Source: Pseudomonas arsenicoxydans
GTDB taxonomy: Bacteria > Pseudomonadota > Gammaproteobacteria > Pseudomonadales > Pseudomonadaceae
Direction: 5' to 3'
Length of the DNA: 64,000 nt
NCBI RefSeq assembly: GCF_900103875.1
Contig: NZ_LT629705.1
Location: 2,365,001 to 2,429,000 of the forward strand
Numbering within the stretch: the stretch's first letter is position 1; each line of letters begins with the position of its first letter. The notes under the pieces were generated by a model, which was not told the origin of the DNA, did no database searches, and was given only the letters and a program-made list of their open reading frames with translations. Positions 54,716 to 64,000 of the stretch are shown piece by piece. Both the position numbers and the translations under genes were made by a program.

Positions 54716-56477
54716 CGCTGTCCTCGTCGAAGTCTTTCCCATTGGCCGGAATGTACAGCGTGAAGGTGGTTCCGGCATCCTTTTCACTGATGCATTCGAT
54801 GCGCCCGTCATGGTTTTCCATGATCGAAAATACCTTCGCCAGGCCCAGCCCGGTGCCCGAGGCCTTGGTGGTGACGAACGGTGTGAAAATCCGTTCGAGC
54901 ATGTCCGGTTCAATGCCCGTGCCGGTGTCCGCCACGCTGATCACGGTGTAGGCGCCCTCACGGCGAATGCCCAGGGTCAGTTGTCCGCCGTCGGGCATGG
55001 CGTCGATGGCATTGACGATCAGGTTCAAACCGGCCTGTTTGAGCTGGCGCGCATCGGCGTAAAGGGTTGCGCCGGGGGCCTGGTCGTCGATGTGCACGTC
55101 AATGTGATGGCTGGCCAGTTCCGGAGCGCAGAACCCGACCAGTTCATCGACCAACAGTCGAGCCGGTTCGGTCGAGCGCAGGGGCGCGCTGGGTTTGGCG
55201 AAGTCGAGGAAATCGGTGATCAGGTCGTTGATCCGGCTGACTTCGCTGACCACGTATTCCAGGTGACGCTTATCGGTCTCGGGCAAATCGGCGCGGCGGT
55301 GCAGCAGCTGGGTCGCGGTTTTGATGATGCCCAAGGGGTTACGGATTTCATGGGCCAGGCCCATGGCAACTTCGCCCAGGGCGTGCAGGCGGTCGCGGCG
55401 GCGCAGCTGCGATTCGAGGTTTTGCAACTCGCCGAGGCGTTCGCTCATGTGGTTGAAGGTGCTGCTCAGTTCCGCCAGTTCATCGCCGCCGGTCACCGGC
55501 AAACGCTGGCGATAATCCCCGGCAATCACCGCTTGTACGCCTTTGGACAAGCCGCGCAACGGTTGGGTCAGGCGTTGCGACACCAGCCAGCCAACGCAGA
55601 GAGAGGCGGCCGAACTGAGCAGGAAAATGAGGATGAACAGGTTGCTCTGGTTCACCAGCCCGACCAGGCTGGAGTGGCGCAACAGGCCACTGAAAATCAC
55701 GCCTTGAAGGTCGCCATTCTCGTTGAAGATCGGCCGATAGATGCCGCTGTAACTGCTGGTGAATTGCTCGGTCGGCTGCTTGGTGGTACGCAGGATCTGC
55801 TCGATTTGTTCCGGCACGGCCGCCGGGTGATTTTCGAAACGCTGACTGGAGAAGATCTCCGAAAAATCGTCGCCCTTGGCCAGGTACAGACGCAAGTCCA
55901 ACGAGTGGACGTCGGAGACGCTGGTCAGGAAGCTGTTGTCGAGGTAGGTGGCAATCACCAGTTTGTAAGCGACGCCGTCCTGCTCGTTCTCGAAGGTCGA
56001 GACCACTGCGCCGGTGGCGACACCGCCGATTTGCAGGGTTTGCAACACGGCTTTGGGCGCGGTGCTGATTTGCCGGACGATGTCGTCGGCGGCGGTGCTG
56101 AACATCACGGCATGGTCGCTGTTGCGCACCAGGGCAACCACGTCGATGCCCATGGAGTCTGCGATGTCGGTGGTCATGCGGTTGTGGCGCGACGAAAACC
56201 CATCAACCTGTGGGTGGGTGTAACGCAGAAACAACTGCGCAACCCTGGCGTTGTCACGCAGGATTTCGCTGATCTCGTCTTCGACGATCTTGGTCGACTC
56301 TTGCAGCCAGATGCGCACGTTGCTGTCGAAGATCTGCGACAGGGTAGTGGCCGCGAGTTCGGCGGCGATCATGGTCGGGATCACGCTGACCAGCCAGAAG
56401 GCCAGGACCAGTTTACGTTGCAGGCTCCAGCCGGAGAGGGCGAAGGGGCGGGTTTTGGCAGGTCGGTGTTTGGTCAT
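54705..56477 (-). CDS. Membrane sensor histidine kinase, partner of the sigma-54 regulator
   Basis: A 590-residue kinase. Helix 1 at about 22-42 (KLVLAFWLVSVIPTMIAAELAA), an extracytoplasmic sensing domain of about 230 residues (dCACHE-like in layout), helix 2 near 275-300 (NLFILIFLLSSAASLCVGWLV), HAMP, then HisKA with GLAHEIRNPLGIIKTATQLL and ATPase motifs NLIVNAIDAM, DTGTGIEPDM and GTGLGLAKVFSIM. The ligand is unknown. The start at 56477 is one of two candidates (56501 adds eight residues); neither has a good Shine-Dalgarno. Four GGTTC repeats lie just upstream. Confidence 0.88.
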   Translation of the reverse strand: MTKHRPAKTRPFALSGWSLQRKLVLAFWLVSVIPTMIAAELAATTLSQIFDSNVRIWLQESTKIVEDEISEILRDNARVAQLFLRYTHPQVDGFSSRHNRMTTDIADSMGIDVVALVRNSDHAVMFSTAADDIVRQISTAPKAVLQTLQIGGVATGAVVSTFENEQDGVAYKLVIATYLDNSFLTSVSDVHSLDLRLYLAKGDDFSEIFSSQRFENHPAAVPEQIEQILRTTKQPTEQFTSSYSGIYRPIFNENGDLQGVIFSGLLRHSSLVGLVNQSNLFILIFLLSSAASLCVGWLVSQRLTQPLRGLSKGVQAVIAGDYRQRLPVTGGDELAELSSTFNHMSERLGELQNLESQLRRRDRLHALGEVAMGLAHEIRNPLGIIKTATQLLHRRADLPETDKRHLEYVVSEVSRINDLITDFLDFAKPSAPLRSTEPARLLVDELVGFCAPELASHHIDVHIDDQAPGATLYADARQLKQAGLNLIVNAIDAMPDGGQLTLGIRREGAYTVISVADTGTGIEPDMLERIFTPFVTTKASGTGLGLAKVFSIMENHDGRIECISEKDAGTTFTLYIPANGKDFDEDSDDT

Positions 56478-56504
56478 CGGGTTTCGCTTGTCGAAAGCCA
56501 TGGC

Positions 56505-56524
56505 GGTTCGGTTCGGTTCGGTTC
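56505..56524. repeat. Four tandem GGTTC pentamers
   Basis: Four perfect GGTTC units directly upstream of the sensor kinase start. Short tandem repeats of this size can slip. Confidence 0.85.
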
Positions 56525-56633
56525 GAATCGATAAACAGGTTCACTACAGGATATTGGGTGTTGCCTTGGTCAATACAGTAGCCGACATTGCCCCGCCAGT
56601 GGCGACCCGTCTACAACCGGGTTCGCCAGGCTG

Positions 56634-57512
56634 TCAGGCTAACTGCCGATACCCTTCTTGCAGGGGGGGCGGGGCGCAGCGTTGTTGCATGAAACGTTGT
56701 GCGATGAAGTCTACGCTCAGTTCGATCACCCGACGGTATTGCAGGTCGACGGTGATCATGTGATAGCAGTCATCCAGCAACACTTTGACCACCGGGCCGC
56801 CGAGCTTGCGTTCGACGTAATCGGCGTTCCAGCGACTGGTAATGTCGTCTTCGATGGAGTGCACCACCAACGTAGGCGTGGTGATCGACGGCATGCGTTT
56901 TTTCACGACGGCGTTCAGACGATGCAATTCGCGCACAGTAACGCCTTCCATGGTCAGCAAACCCGCCTGGCTGCTTTCGCCTTCTTTCATCTGACGCTCG
57001 ACGATCGCTCGCAGGCGTTCGTTCTTGATGCCGTAAGGGGGTTTTTCTTCGAAACTGCACAGGTTCACGCCGAACGGTATTCTCATCAGCAACGGCGTGA
57101 GGAATGCCAGTTTGTGGATGCTCCAGCCGTCGTAGCGCAGGGTGGTCGAATACAGCATCAACCCTTCGATTTGCCCCGGATGCTCGGCGGCCATGTACAT
57201 CGACATGACTGCGCCCATGGACAAGCCACCGACGAATACCCGCTCGTGCTTGCGCCGTACACCGACGAACGTGTTGCGGGCGCTCTCGTACCAGTCGCGC
57301 CAGCCAGTGGCTTGCAGGTCGGCGTTGCCACCGCAGTGCCCGGCCAGGGTGGGCACGTAGACCGTGTGCCCGGCTTTCGCCAGGCCCATGGCCACCCGAC
57401 GGAGTTCCGTCGGGGTGCCGGTGAGGCCGTGGATCAACACCACCGCGACCTCCCCTGTGCCGAGAACGAAACCGGCGTTGCCTTCGCCAAGATCGATCTC
57501 GTCGTGATTCAT
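56634..57512 (-). CDS. Alpha/beta hydrolase (carboxylesterase/monoacylglycerol-lipase-like)
   Basis: A 292-residue cytoplasmic hydrolase. VVLIHGLTGTPTELRRVAMGLAKAGHTVYVPTLAGH opens the fold; the nucleophile is Ser98 in GGLSMG; the acid is in VVHSIEDDITS and the His in DDCYHMITVD. The small cap resembles Est30-type carboxylesterases. The start overlaps the aminotransferase stop by four bases (57509-57512), making this the third gene of a coupled operon. It may cleave an ester, thioester or amide in that pathway; substrate not known. Confidence 0.87.
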   Translation of the reverse strand: MNHDEIDLGEGNAGFVLGTGEVAVVLIHGLTGTPTELRRVAMGLAKAGHTVYVPTLAGHCGGNADLQATGWRDWYESARNTFVGVRRKHERVFVGGLSMGAVMSMYMAAEHPGQIEGLMLYSTTLRYDGWSIHKLAFLTPLLMRIPFGVNLCSFEEKPPYGIKNERLRAIVERQMKEGESSQAGLLTMEGVTVRELHRLNAVVKKRMPSITTPTLVVHSIEDDITSRWNADYVERKLGGPVVKVLLDDCYHMITVDLQYRRVIELSVDFIAQRFMQQRCAPPPLQEGYRQLA

Positions 57513-58903
57513 CGCTTCATGGCCCGATGCAGCAGACGGTCGAGCAGGGCCAGGCCGAGGTCGATTTCCGGGTAGCTGATTTCCAGCGACGGCGCCAAAG
57601 TGATCACGTTTTTGTAGTAACCGCCTACGTCGAGGATCAGGCCCAGGCGCTTGCCGTCGATTTCGATGTCGCCCTTCATGCCTTCGTCGACCATGAAGTC
57701 CAGGGTGGCCTTGTCCGGAGTGAAACCATCCGGGCCACAGATTTCGCAGCGCAGCGCCAAGCCCAGGCCGTCGACATCGCCGATGATCGGGTAGCGTTTT
57801 TGCAGGTCTTTCAGGCCTTCCAGGAAGTATTTGCCCTTGGCCATCACCATCGCGCCGTAATCGACTTCGCTGGTCATTTTGAACATTTCCAGACCGACCG
57901 CGGTGCCCAACGGGTTGGACGCGAAGGTGGAGTGAGTCGAACCTGGCGGGAAGATTTTCGGGTTGATCAGTTCTTCTTTAGCCCAGATGCCGCCCAGTGG
58001 GTTCAGGCCGTTGGTCAGCGCTTTACCGAAGACGATCACGTCAGGTTTGACGTCGAAGTGTTCGATCGACCACAGCTTGCCGGTACGCCAGAAGCCCATC
58101 TGGATTTCGTCGACGACCATCAAGATGCCGTGCTGATCCAGCACTTGCTTGAGTTCGCTGTAGAAGTTCATCGGCGGGATCACGTAGCCGCCGGTGCCCT
58201 GGATTGGCTCGACGTAGAAGGCTGCGTATTCGCACTGGTTGGTTTTCGGGTCCCAGACACCGTTGTATTCGGTCTCGAACAGGCGCGCGAAATTTTTCAC
58301 GCACTCGCTGCCGTATTCTTCCTTGGTCATGCCTTTCGGGCCGCGGAAGTGGTACGGGAACGGGATGAAGTTGGCGCGCTCACCGAAGTGGCCGTAGCGG
58401 CGACGATAGCGGAAGCTGGAGGTGATCGACGAGGCGCCGAGAGTCCGGCCGTGATAACCGCCCTCGAAGGCGAACATCAGGCTTTTGCCGTTGGAAGCGT
58501 TACGCACGACTTTCAGCGAGTCTTCGATGGACTGTGAACCGCCGACGTTGAAGTGCACGCGACCGTCGAGGCCGAATTTTTTCTTGGCGTCTACGGCGAT
58601 CATTTCCGACAGCTCGATCTTGCCTTTGTGCAGGTATTGGCTGGCGATCTGCGGCAGGGTATCGATCTGCTGTTTCAGCGCATTGTTCAGGCGCGGGTTG
58701 GCGTAACCGAAGTTAACGGCCGAGTACCACATTTGCAGGTCGAGGTACGCCTGGTCTTCGGTGTCCCAGACGTAGGAGCCTTCGCAACGGCTGAAAATAC
58801 GCGGCGGATCGATGTAGTGAACGGTGTCGCCGTAGGAGCAGTACTTGGCTTCTTTATCCAGAAGCACCTGGTCTTCGGGAGTAGCAATTCGGATATCAGA
58901 CAT
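57509..58903 (-). CDS. Class III PLP-dependent aminotransferase
   Basis: A 464-residue fold-type I enzyme of the acetylornithine/diaminobutyrate/glutamate-semialdehyde class. The cofactor-binding blocks are intact: GGSQSIEDSLKVVRNA, AFEGGYHGRTLGA, VVDEIQMGFWRTG and the PLP lysine in VIVFGKALTNGLNP. The amino donor and acceptor cannot be read from sequence. The start at 58903 (MSDIRIATPED) is chosen over 58951. It overlaps the HAD phosphatase gene by eight bases and the hydrolase gene by four. The trio looks like part of a small biosynthetic or salvage pathway. Confidence 0.9.
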   Translation of the reverse strand: MSDIRIATPEDQVLLDKEAKYCSYGDTVHYIDPPRIFSRCEGSYVWDTEDQAYLDLQMWYSAVNFGYANPRLNNALKQQIDTLPQIASQYLHKGKIELSEMIAVDAKKKFGLDGRVHFNVGGSQSIEDSLKVVRNASNGKSLMFAFEGGYHGRTLGASSITSSFRYRRRYGHFGERANFIPFPYHFRGPKGMTKEEYGSECVKNFARLFETEYNGVWDPKTNQCEYAAFYVEPIQGTGGYVIPPMNFYSELKQVLDQHGILMVVDEIQMGFWRTGKLWSIEHFDVKPDVIVFGKALTNGLNPLGGIWAKEELINPKIFPPGSTHSTFASNPLGTAVGLEMFKMTSEVDYGAMVMAKGKYFLEGLKDLQKRYPIIGDVDGLGLALRCEICGPDGFTPDKATLDFMVDEGMKGDIEIDGKRLGLILDVGGYYKNVITLAPSLEISYPEIDLGLALLDRLLHRAMKR

Positions 58904-59618
58904 GATTGAAGAGTTCCTGATTGTTTGATGCGTAGTCAGAAGAGGTTTCAAGCGCGAAAGCGGTAGCGTTGGCTGCGCGGCCGGCCGGCAGTTGGGCCAG
59001 CAGGGCCGGAATCTCGGCGAAGCTGTCGAAGCGGGCGAAGGCGATGCCGTTGCGCTCGCAGTGTTCGGCCAGGCGATCCTTGGCGAACACGAAGTCAGCG
59101 GAGGAGGCCACGCACATGTCGGACTGACCGTCGCCGATCACCAACACGCGTTTGGTCTTGGGCGTGGACTTGCATTTGCAGTTGCCGGAAGCGGCGCGGC
59201 AGGCGTCGCTGGAGTACGGAAAGTCGATGCGCCAGCTATCGTGATCGAGTTGACGCAAGCGGTTGGCGAGGATCGGCAACAAGGTCACGTAGTTGCGCGC
59301 GAGGATCCGCGCAATACCTTGTTCGATGCCGTCGCTGACCACTTCCAGGGACGCGCCGAGGCCGATCACGTGATCGACGAAGTCAGGGAAGTCCGGGTCG
59401 ATTTCTATCGTGTCGAAGAAGGCGAGCAGTTCGGTCGGCGTGGCCTTGACCAGCGAGAGCTGGCGGCTAAGGCATTCACGGGAACCAATGTCACCTTGCA
59501 GCCACTCATCTTCGATCGCTTCCCAACTGGGGTCGGCGAAACGCTGGAGGATGCTGTCGATCACGTCGGTGCGGGTGATGGTCCCGTCAAAATCACAAAC
59601 GATATGCCAATCATTCAT
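58896..59618 (-). CDS. HAD-IB phosphatase (MtnX-like)
   Basis: A 240-residue phosphatase of the HAD superfamily. The nucleophile motif is DFDGTIT near residue 9, and VLVIGDGQSDMCVASSADFVFAKD carries the acidic metal site. The insert and overall length fit the subfamily that contains MtnX and phosphoserine-phosphatase-like enzymes. A cysteine cluster (GNCKCKS) precedes the last motif. The other methionine-salvage enzymes are absent, so an MtnX role should not be assumed. The start at 59618 has AGG at good spacing; the ATG at 59624 is too close to it. First gene of the three-gene operon. Confidence 0.82.
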   Translation of the reverse strand: MNDWHIVCDFDGTITRTDVIDSILQRFADPSWEAIEDEWLQGDIGSRECLSRQLSLVKATPTELLAFFDTIEIDPDFPDFVDHVIGLGASLEVVSDGIEQGIARILARNYVTLLPILANRLRQLDHDSWRIDFPYSSDACRAASGNCKCKSTPKTKRVLVIGDGQSDMCVASSADFVFAKDRLAEHCERNGIAFARFDSFAEIPALLAQLPAGRAANATAFALETSSDYASNNQELFNHV

Positions 59619-59734
59619 CTGCATTACCTATTGAGCAGGGCGCGCTGTTTGCGCTTGCCAAGGGGTAGAGCAGGGACTGTGCCAACCCTGTTCGGGCCAG
59701 TATTACCGGGGTTTTGGCAGGGGGATGGGTGAGG

Positions 59735-59763
59735 CAAGCTACAATTTTTGTAGCTTGCTACAA
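59735..59763. promoter_or_regulatory. Three-half-site palindromic operator
   Basis: CAAGCTACAA-TTT-TTGTAGCTTG (59735-59757) is a perfect 10-base dyad. Its right arm also forms a second dyad with the next half-site (TTGTAGC-TT-GCTACAA, 59748-59763). It lies between the divergent HAD/aminotransferase operon (start 59618) and the MipA/OmpV gene (start 59835), at promoter distance from both. The CTACAA/TTGTAG core resembles GntR-family sites. Confidence 0.6.
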
Positions 59764-59834
59764 ACAACATGAGTGCTTGCGCATAACGGGCAAACCGAGG
59801 ATTGATGCGCGCATGTTCAGATAAGGAATGCCTC

Positions 59835-60587
59835 ATGGTGAGGATTACAGTTGTTCTATTCGCGGCGCTGACGTGCCTGTCGGCCCAGGTGATGGCCGAT
59901 GGCATCAAGGGTGAAGCGGGTTTGGGCCTGAGTTATCAGCCTCACGACCCGACCGGCAGCCGCTATGAAACCCGGCCGGTGCCGTATCTGGATCTGGATT
60001 GGGGTGATGTCAGCCTCAGCACTGATGACGGGTTGACCTGGAGTGCCTTGAAGACCAATGGATTCAGCGCCGGGCCGTTTCTGAATTACCTGCCGGGGCG
60101 CACCGCCAACGGCGATTTGCAGGGCTTGCACGACGTGCCGGACATGGGTGTCGTCGGTGGTTTCGTGCAGTACGCGCCGGCTGATTTCTGGCGGGTGTTT
60201 GCCACGGTGGGCGAAGCCATCGGCGGGCCGGATGGGGTGGTTGGGCGCTTGGGTGGCGAGATTGGTTACCCGCTGGGTGGCGGCGTGATCGGCAGCACTA
60301 ACCTGACCGCGCACTATGCCGATGCCCAGCAGAATCAGGCGTTTTACGGCGTCGGCGCCCACGCGTCGCGGGCCTCGGGCATTGCCCGTTACAACGCCAG
60401 TGGCGGTTTTCAGAATGTCGCTCTGACCCAGAGCTTCGAGTTTCCTTTAACCCCGAAGTGGTCGCTGGTGACCAGCGCCAGTTGGATTCACCTGACCGGC
60501 TCGGCGGCGGACAGCAGCATCGTCAAAGCGGTCGGCGATACCAATCAGGGTGAGGTGCAGGCGGCATTGGCCTACAAATTCAACTAA
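59835..60587 (+). CDS. MipA/OmpV-family outer-membrane protein
   Basis: A 250-residue protein with a signal peptide (MVRITVVLFAALTCLSAQVMA) and an outer-membrane beta-barrel ending with an aromatic terminal region (ALAYKFN). The segments YETRPVPYLDLDWGDVSLSTDDG and LNYLPGRTANGDLQGLHDVPDMGVVGGFVQY are typical of the MipA/OmpV family, which includes scaffolding and porin-like proteins. The start at 59835 has an AAGGA site 7 bases upstream. It is divergent from the aminotransferase operon and shares the palindromic operator. Confidence 0.88.
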   Translation: MVRITVVLFAALTCLSAQVMADGIKGEAGLGLSYQPHDPTGSRYETRPVPYLDLDWGDVSLSTDDGLTWSALKTNGFSAGPFLNYLPGRTANGDLQGLHDVPDMGVVGGFVQYAPADFWRVFATVGEAIGGPDGVVGRLGGEIGYPLGGGVIGSTNLTAHYADAQQNQAFYGVGAHASRASGIARYNASGGFQNVALTQSFEFPLTPKWSLVTSASWIHLTGSAADSSIVKAVGDTNQGEVQAALAYKFN

Positions 60588-60601
60588 CCCACTGCCCTCC
60601 T

Positions 60602-60703
60602 TGTAGGAGCTGTCGAGTGAAACGAGGCTGCGATCTTTTGATCTTGTTTTTTAGAAGCAAAGTCAAAAGATTGCAGCCTCGTTTCACTCGACAGCTCCTA
60701 CAG
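60602..60703. repeat. GAGGCTGCGATC-family palindrome, copy 6
   Basis: Arms as in the other copies, with one mismatch (TTGCAGCC for TCGCAGCC) on the right. It lies between the convergent MipA/OmpV and EamA-like genes. Confidence 0.9.
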
Positions 60704-60712
60704 GAATCTGTT

Positions 60713-61093
60713 TCAGGCTTCGCCCTCGGCCAACAACGCAATCCCGCCAATAATCACCGCCACGCCCACCCAGTGCAGCAGGCTGATCTGTTCGCCAAGC
60801 CCCAGCCACGAACCCAACAACACCCCGACAAACACCAATGAGCTGAGCGGAAACGCCAGGGACAGACTGCTGCGGCGCAAAATCAGCATCCACACAAAGA
60901 ACGCGCCGATGCCGCAACCCACCGCAAACAGTACGCCGGGATCGACCACGACCGACTGCAACCATTGCAAGGTGAAGGTCATTTGGCCGATTTGATCACC
61001 GCCCACCTTCGTCGCGATTTGCCCGGCACTTTCCAGAAGAATCAACAGCGCCCAAAGCACAACAGTGCCGAATCGCCCGTGCAGCCAATCCAT
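60713..61093 (-). CDS. Half-size EamA/SMR-type transporter subunit B
   Basis: A 126-residue protein with four hydrophobic helices. LLILLESAGQIATKVGGDQIG at the start and PLSSLVFVGVLLGSWLGLGEQISLLHWVGVAVIIGGIALL at the end are typical of single-repeat EamA/SMR proteins such as ArnE/ArnF. Such proteins work as dimers. It follows the homologous gene at 61125 by 31 bases, so the pair probably makes a heterodimer. The start at 61093 has an AGGA site; the frame is also open from 61141, overlapping the upstream gene. Confidence 0.8.
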   Translation of the reverse strand: MDWLHGRFGTVVLWALLILLESAGQIATKVGGDQIGQMTFTLQWLQSVVVDPGVLFAVGCGIGAFFVWMLILRRSSLSLAFPLSSLVFVGVLLGSWLGLGEQISLLHWVGVAVIIGGIALLAEGEA

Positions 61094-61124
61094 CGAGAGG
61101 TTCCTTTTGCTGATCAATTGAGCG

Positions 61125-61520
61125 TCAGGCATGGCCGGCACACACGAGCATCACGCCCACCGTAATCACCAGGGTTGCGAGCCAGCGTCGGCGGCTGACG
61201 GTTTCACCGAGCACCACTTTGCCCGCCAGCACCACGCCGCAATAGGCCAGGGCGCCGGCGGGGAACAACAGGCTCAGAGGCGCTCGGGACAAGGCTTCGA
61301 GCCAGACGAAAAACTCCAGCGCATAAGCGCCGATACCGGCCCACAGCAACGGAGCGTTGAACACTTGGCCCCAGAATGCATTCAGCCGGAAACCGCCTTC
61401 CAGTTCTGGCAGTCGGTCCAGGCCGAGCTTGAAGCAGAGCTGGCCGATAACGTCCAGCACGATGGAAAAGGCGACCAGCAGCACGACGGTCAGCGTCAGG
61501 TCGGGATCTAGGAAGGTCAC
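61125..61520 (-). CDS. Half-size EamA/SMR-type transporter subunit A
   Basis: A 131-residue protein with four hydrophobic helices (VVLLVAFSIVLDVIGQLCFKLGLDRLP; ALSRAPLSLLFPAGALAYCGVVLAGKVVLGE; LATLVITVGVMLVCAGHA). It is homologous in layout to its downstream neighbour. The paired half-size arrangement resembles ArnE-ArnF and EbrA-EbrB. The substrate may be a lipid-linked sugar or a small cationic molecule; the sequence does not decide. Confidence 0.8.
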   Translation of the reverse strand: MTFLDPDLTLTVVLLVAFSIVLDVIGQLCFKLGLDRLPELEGGFRLNAFWGQVFNAPLLWAGIGAYALEFFVWLEALSRAPLSLLFPAGALAYCGVVLAGKVVLGETVSRRRWLATLVITVGVMLVCAGHA

Positions 61521-61664
61521 GGTCAGGATTCACCCTTTGGCGGGCGCTCTCAGACACCGGGTTCATCACACATGAAGGCCGGCCGAGAGGGCTTTGGGGG
61601 TAAATGCAAGGGCCGGGCCAGCGGCCTGTTCAGGCAACACTGAAGATCCCCTGAGGGAGCGAGG

Positions 61665-62002
61665 TCAGGCGTGAAGGCGAACCCAGACCGACACGAGCAC
61701 GGTCGCGGCGATCAACCAGCCTACGGCCGCTACCGCCAACGAAGCCTCCAGCCGCATCCGGTCCACCATCACGTACAACGTCGCCAAATAGACGAAGTAC
61801 GGGATGATCGACCACATGCCAAACACAATGGTGGTCTTCAAGTCATCGACCGAACGTCCCTTGCCGACGATGTAATGCGCGATCAATGCAAAGGTCGGAA
61901 ACAGCGGCACCAGGCCTGCGATGTAATAGTTTTTGGTCTTGGCCAGGGCGGCGAGGATCAGCACTACACCCGCACCCAGAGCAGCCTTGAGAATCAAATC
62001 CA

Positions 62003-62003
<1 letters not shown>
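61665..62003 (-). CDS. glpM: GlpM family membrane protein
   Basis: A 112-residue inner-membrane protein with four helices. NYYIAGLVPLFPTFALIAHYIVGKGRS and LKTTIVFGMWSIIPYFVYL match GlpM, a protein first linked to alginate production and glycerol metabolism in P. aeruginosa. Its biochemical role is not known. Its start codon touches the stop of the upstream response regulator gene, suggesting one transcript. Confidence 0.88.
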
Positions 62004-63327
<1,324 letters not shown>

Positions 63328-63331
<4 letters not shown>

Positions 63332-64000
63332 ATTGGCTCGGCGGGAGTGGGGCTTACCAACGGTAAACTGAGGACGAAGGTGGTACCACCGCTGGCCGGG
63401 TGTTCGACACCCAGGTGCCCGCCAGTGGCGGCGGCCAGGCTGGCGGACAGGGTCAGGCCGAGGCCCAGGCCCTGTTCGCCGGGCTTGGTGGTAAAGAACG
63501 GTTCGAACAAATGCTTGCGCGCTTCGGCGTCGATACCGTGGCCGTTGTCGCGAACGCGCAGACGGTATTTACCATCGAATGCTTCGCCTTCCAGCCACAA
63601 CTCAGGCAGCGGTTGGGCCTGCATGGCGTCGAGGGCGTTGCCGATCAGGTTGACCAGAATCTGCTCCAGGCGAGTCTGGTCGATGCACACCTGCACATCG
63701 TCGAATTGGCGATGCACTTGCACCGGGGCACTTTCCATGCGGCCGCCGAGCAGTTGCAGCGCCGCGTCCACCGCTTTGCCCAGGCAAGCCTGGCCCTTGT
63801 CGTCGCCACGGCGGGCAAAGGAACGCAGGCTGGCGGTGATCCGGCCCATGCGGTCGATCAATTCGTTGATGGTCTTGAGGTTGGTGCTGGCGACGTCCAG
63901 TTGACCGCGCTCCAGAAAGCGCACCGTGTTGCCGGACAACGTGCGCAGCGCCGCCAGCGGCTGATTCAATTCGTGGGCGATGCTGGTCGACATCTGGCCG
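63328..64000 (-). CDS. DctB/AauS-like sensor histidine kinase, C-terminal part
   Basis: The last 223 residues of a kinase that begins beyond the right edge. The phosphotransfer motif GQMSTSIAHELNQPLAALRTLSGN is of the DctB/AauS type. ATPase motifs are intact: NLIGNALDAM, DNGHGIDAEAR and GLGLGLTLSASL. The stop overlaps the start of the sigma-54 regulator (ATGA), so the two are a pair. The membrane and sensing domains are outside the window. Confidence 0.88.

Noticed and set aside
58896..59618. MtnX of the methionine salvage pathway
   Set aside because: No mtnA, B, D, K or W gene is adjacent, and its coupled partners are an aminotransferase and a hydrolase.

Overview
The window is Pseudomonas chromosome, most likely from the P. 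fluorescens group. The evidence is the gcd/oprB glucose pair, the metR/metE pair, glpM, a DUF6124 gene, GC-rich codon use, and many REP-type palindromes of kinds common in fluorescent pseudomonads. No rRNA, tRNA, CRISPR array, insertion sequence or prophage is visible. Assignments come from reading protein motifs and gene order; no database search was made.

Layout. 1-4.3 kb: start of gcd (runs off the left edge), oprB, a VF530-type small protein, a Pr6Pr-type membrane protein, and a padR/siderophore-interacting-protein operon with a palindromic operator. 4.8-11.75 kb: a CFA/I- or Cbl-type (alternate chaperone-usher) fimbrial operon with a frameshifted first pilin, usher, tip-type subunit, chaperone, second pilin and a second tip-type subunit. 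11.8-16.9 kb: a 1686-residue leucine-rich-repeat protein with a NEL-type E3 ubiquitin ligase C-terminus, a candidate secreted effector. 17.0-20.1 kb: a class A penicillin-binding-like protein. 20.6-22.1 kb: an amino-acid permease with a structured leader. 22.2-23.0 kb: a large inverted repeat without genes. 23.0-26.4 kb: an OpgC-type acyltransferase, then a GtrII-like membrane glucosyltransferase and a GtrA-type flippase. 26.5-31.5 kb: a GltB-like FMN protein, a LuxR regulator, a nitrilase-family amidohydrolase and an APC permease.

31.6-41.6 kb is the most unusual region. Five co-directional genes joined by overlaps or very short gaps encode two REC-GGDEF-EAL proteins, a di-haem cytochrome c peroxidase-like protein, a membrane histidine kinase, and a REC-histidine kinase. 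Divergently there is a REC protein with a degenerate HD-GYP domain. The three REC proteins of the operon share an unusual insertion. The two GGDEF-EAL proteins have degenerated reciprocally: one keeps GGDEF, the other keeps EAL. This looks like a redox- or peroxide-linked c-di-GMP signalling unit.

41.7-64 kb: a Nudix hydrolase, LysE exporter and GNAT acetyltransferase; metR/metE with a MetR-type operator; a 1098-residue Ig-like repeat protein; an alpha/beta hydrolase; DUF6124; a strongly folded intergenic element that may be a structured RNA; a DsbA-family protein; a sigma-54 two-component pair; a coupled hydrolase/class III aminotransferase/HAD phosphatase operon with a striking operator between it and a MipA/OmpV gene; a pair of half-size EamA/SMR transporters; glpM; and an AauR/AauS-like two-component pair that runs off the right edge.

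Six copies of a roughly 90-105 bp palindrome (GAGGCTGCGATC family) sit at gene ends, along with two other REP families.
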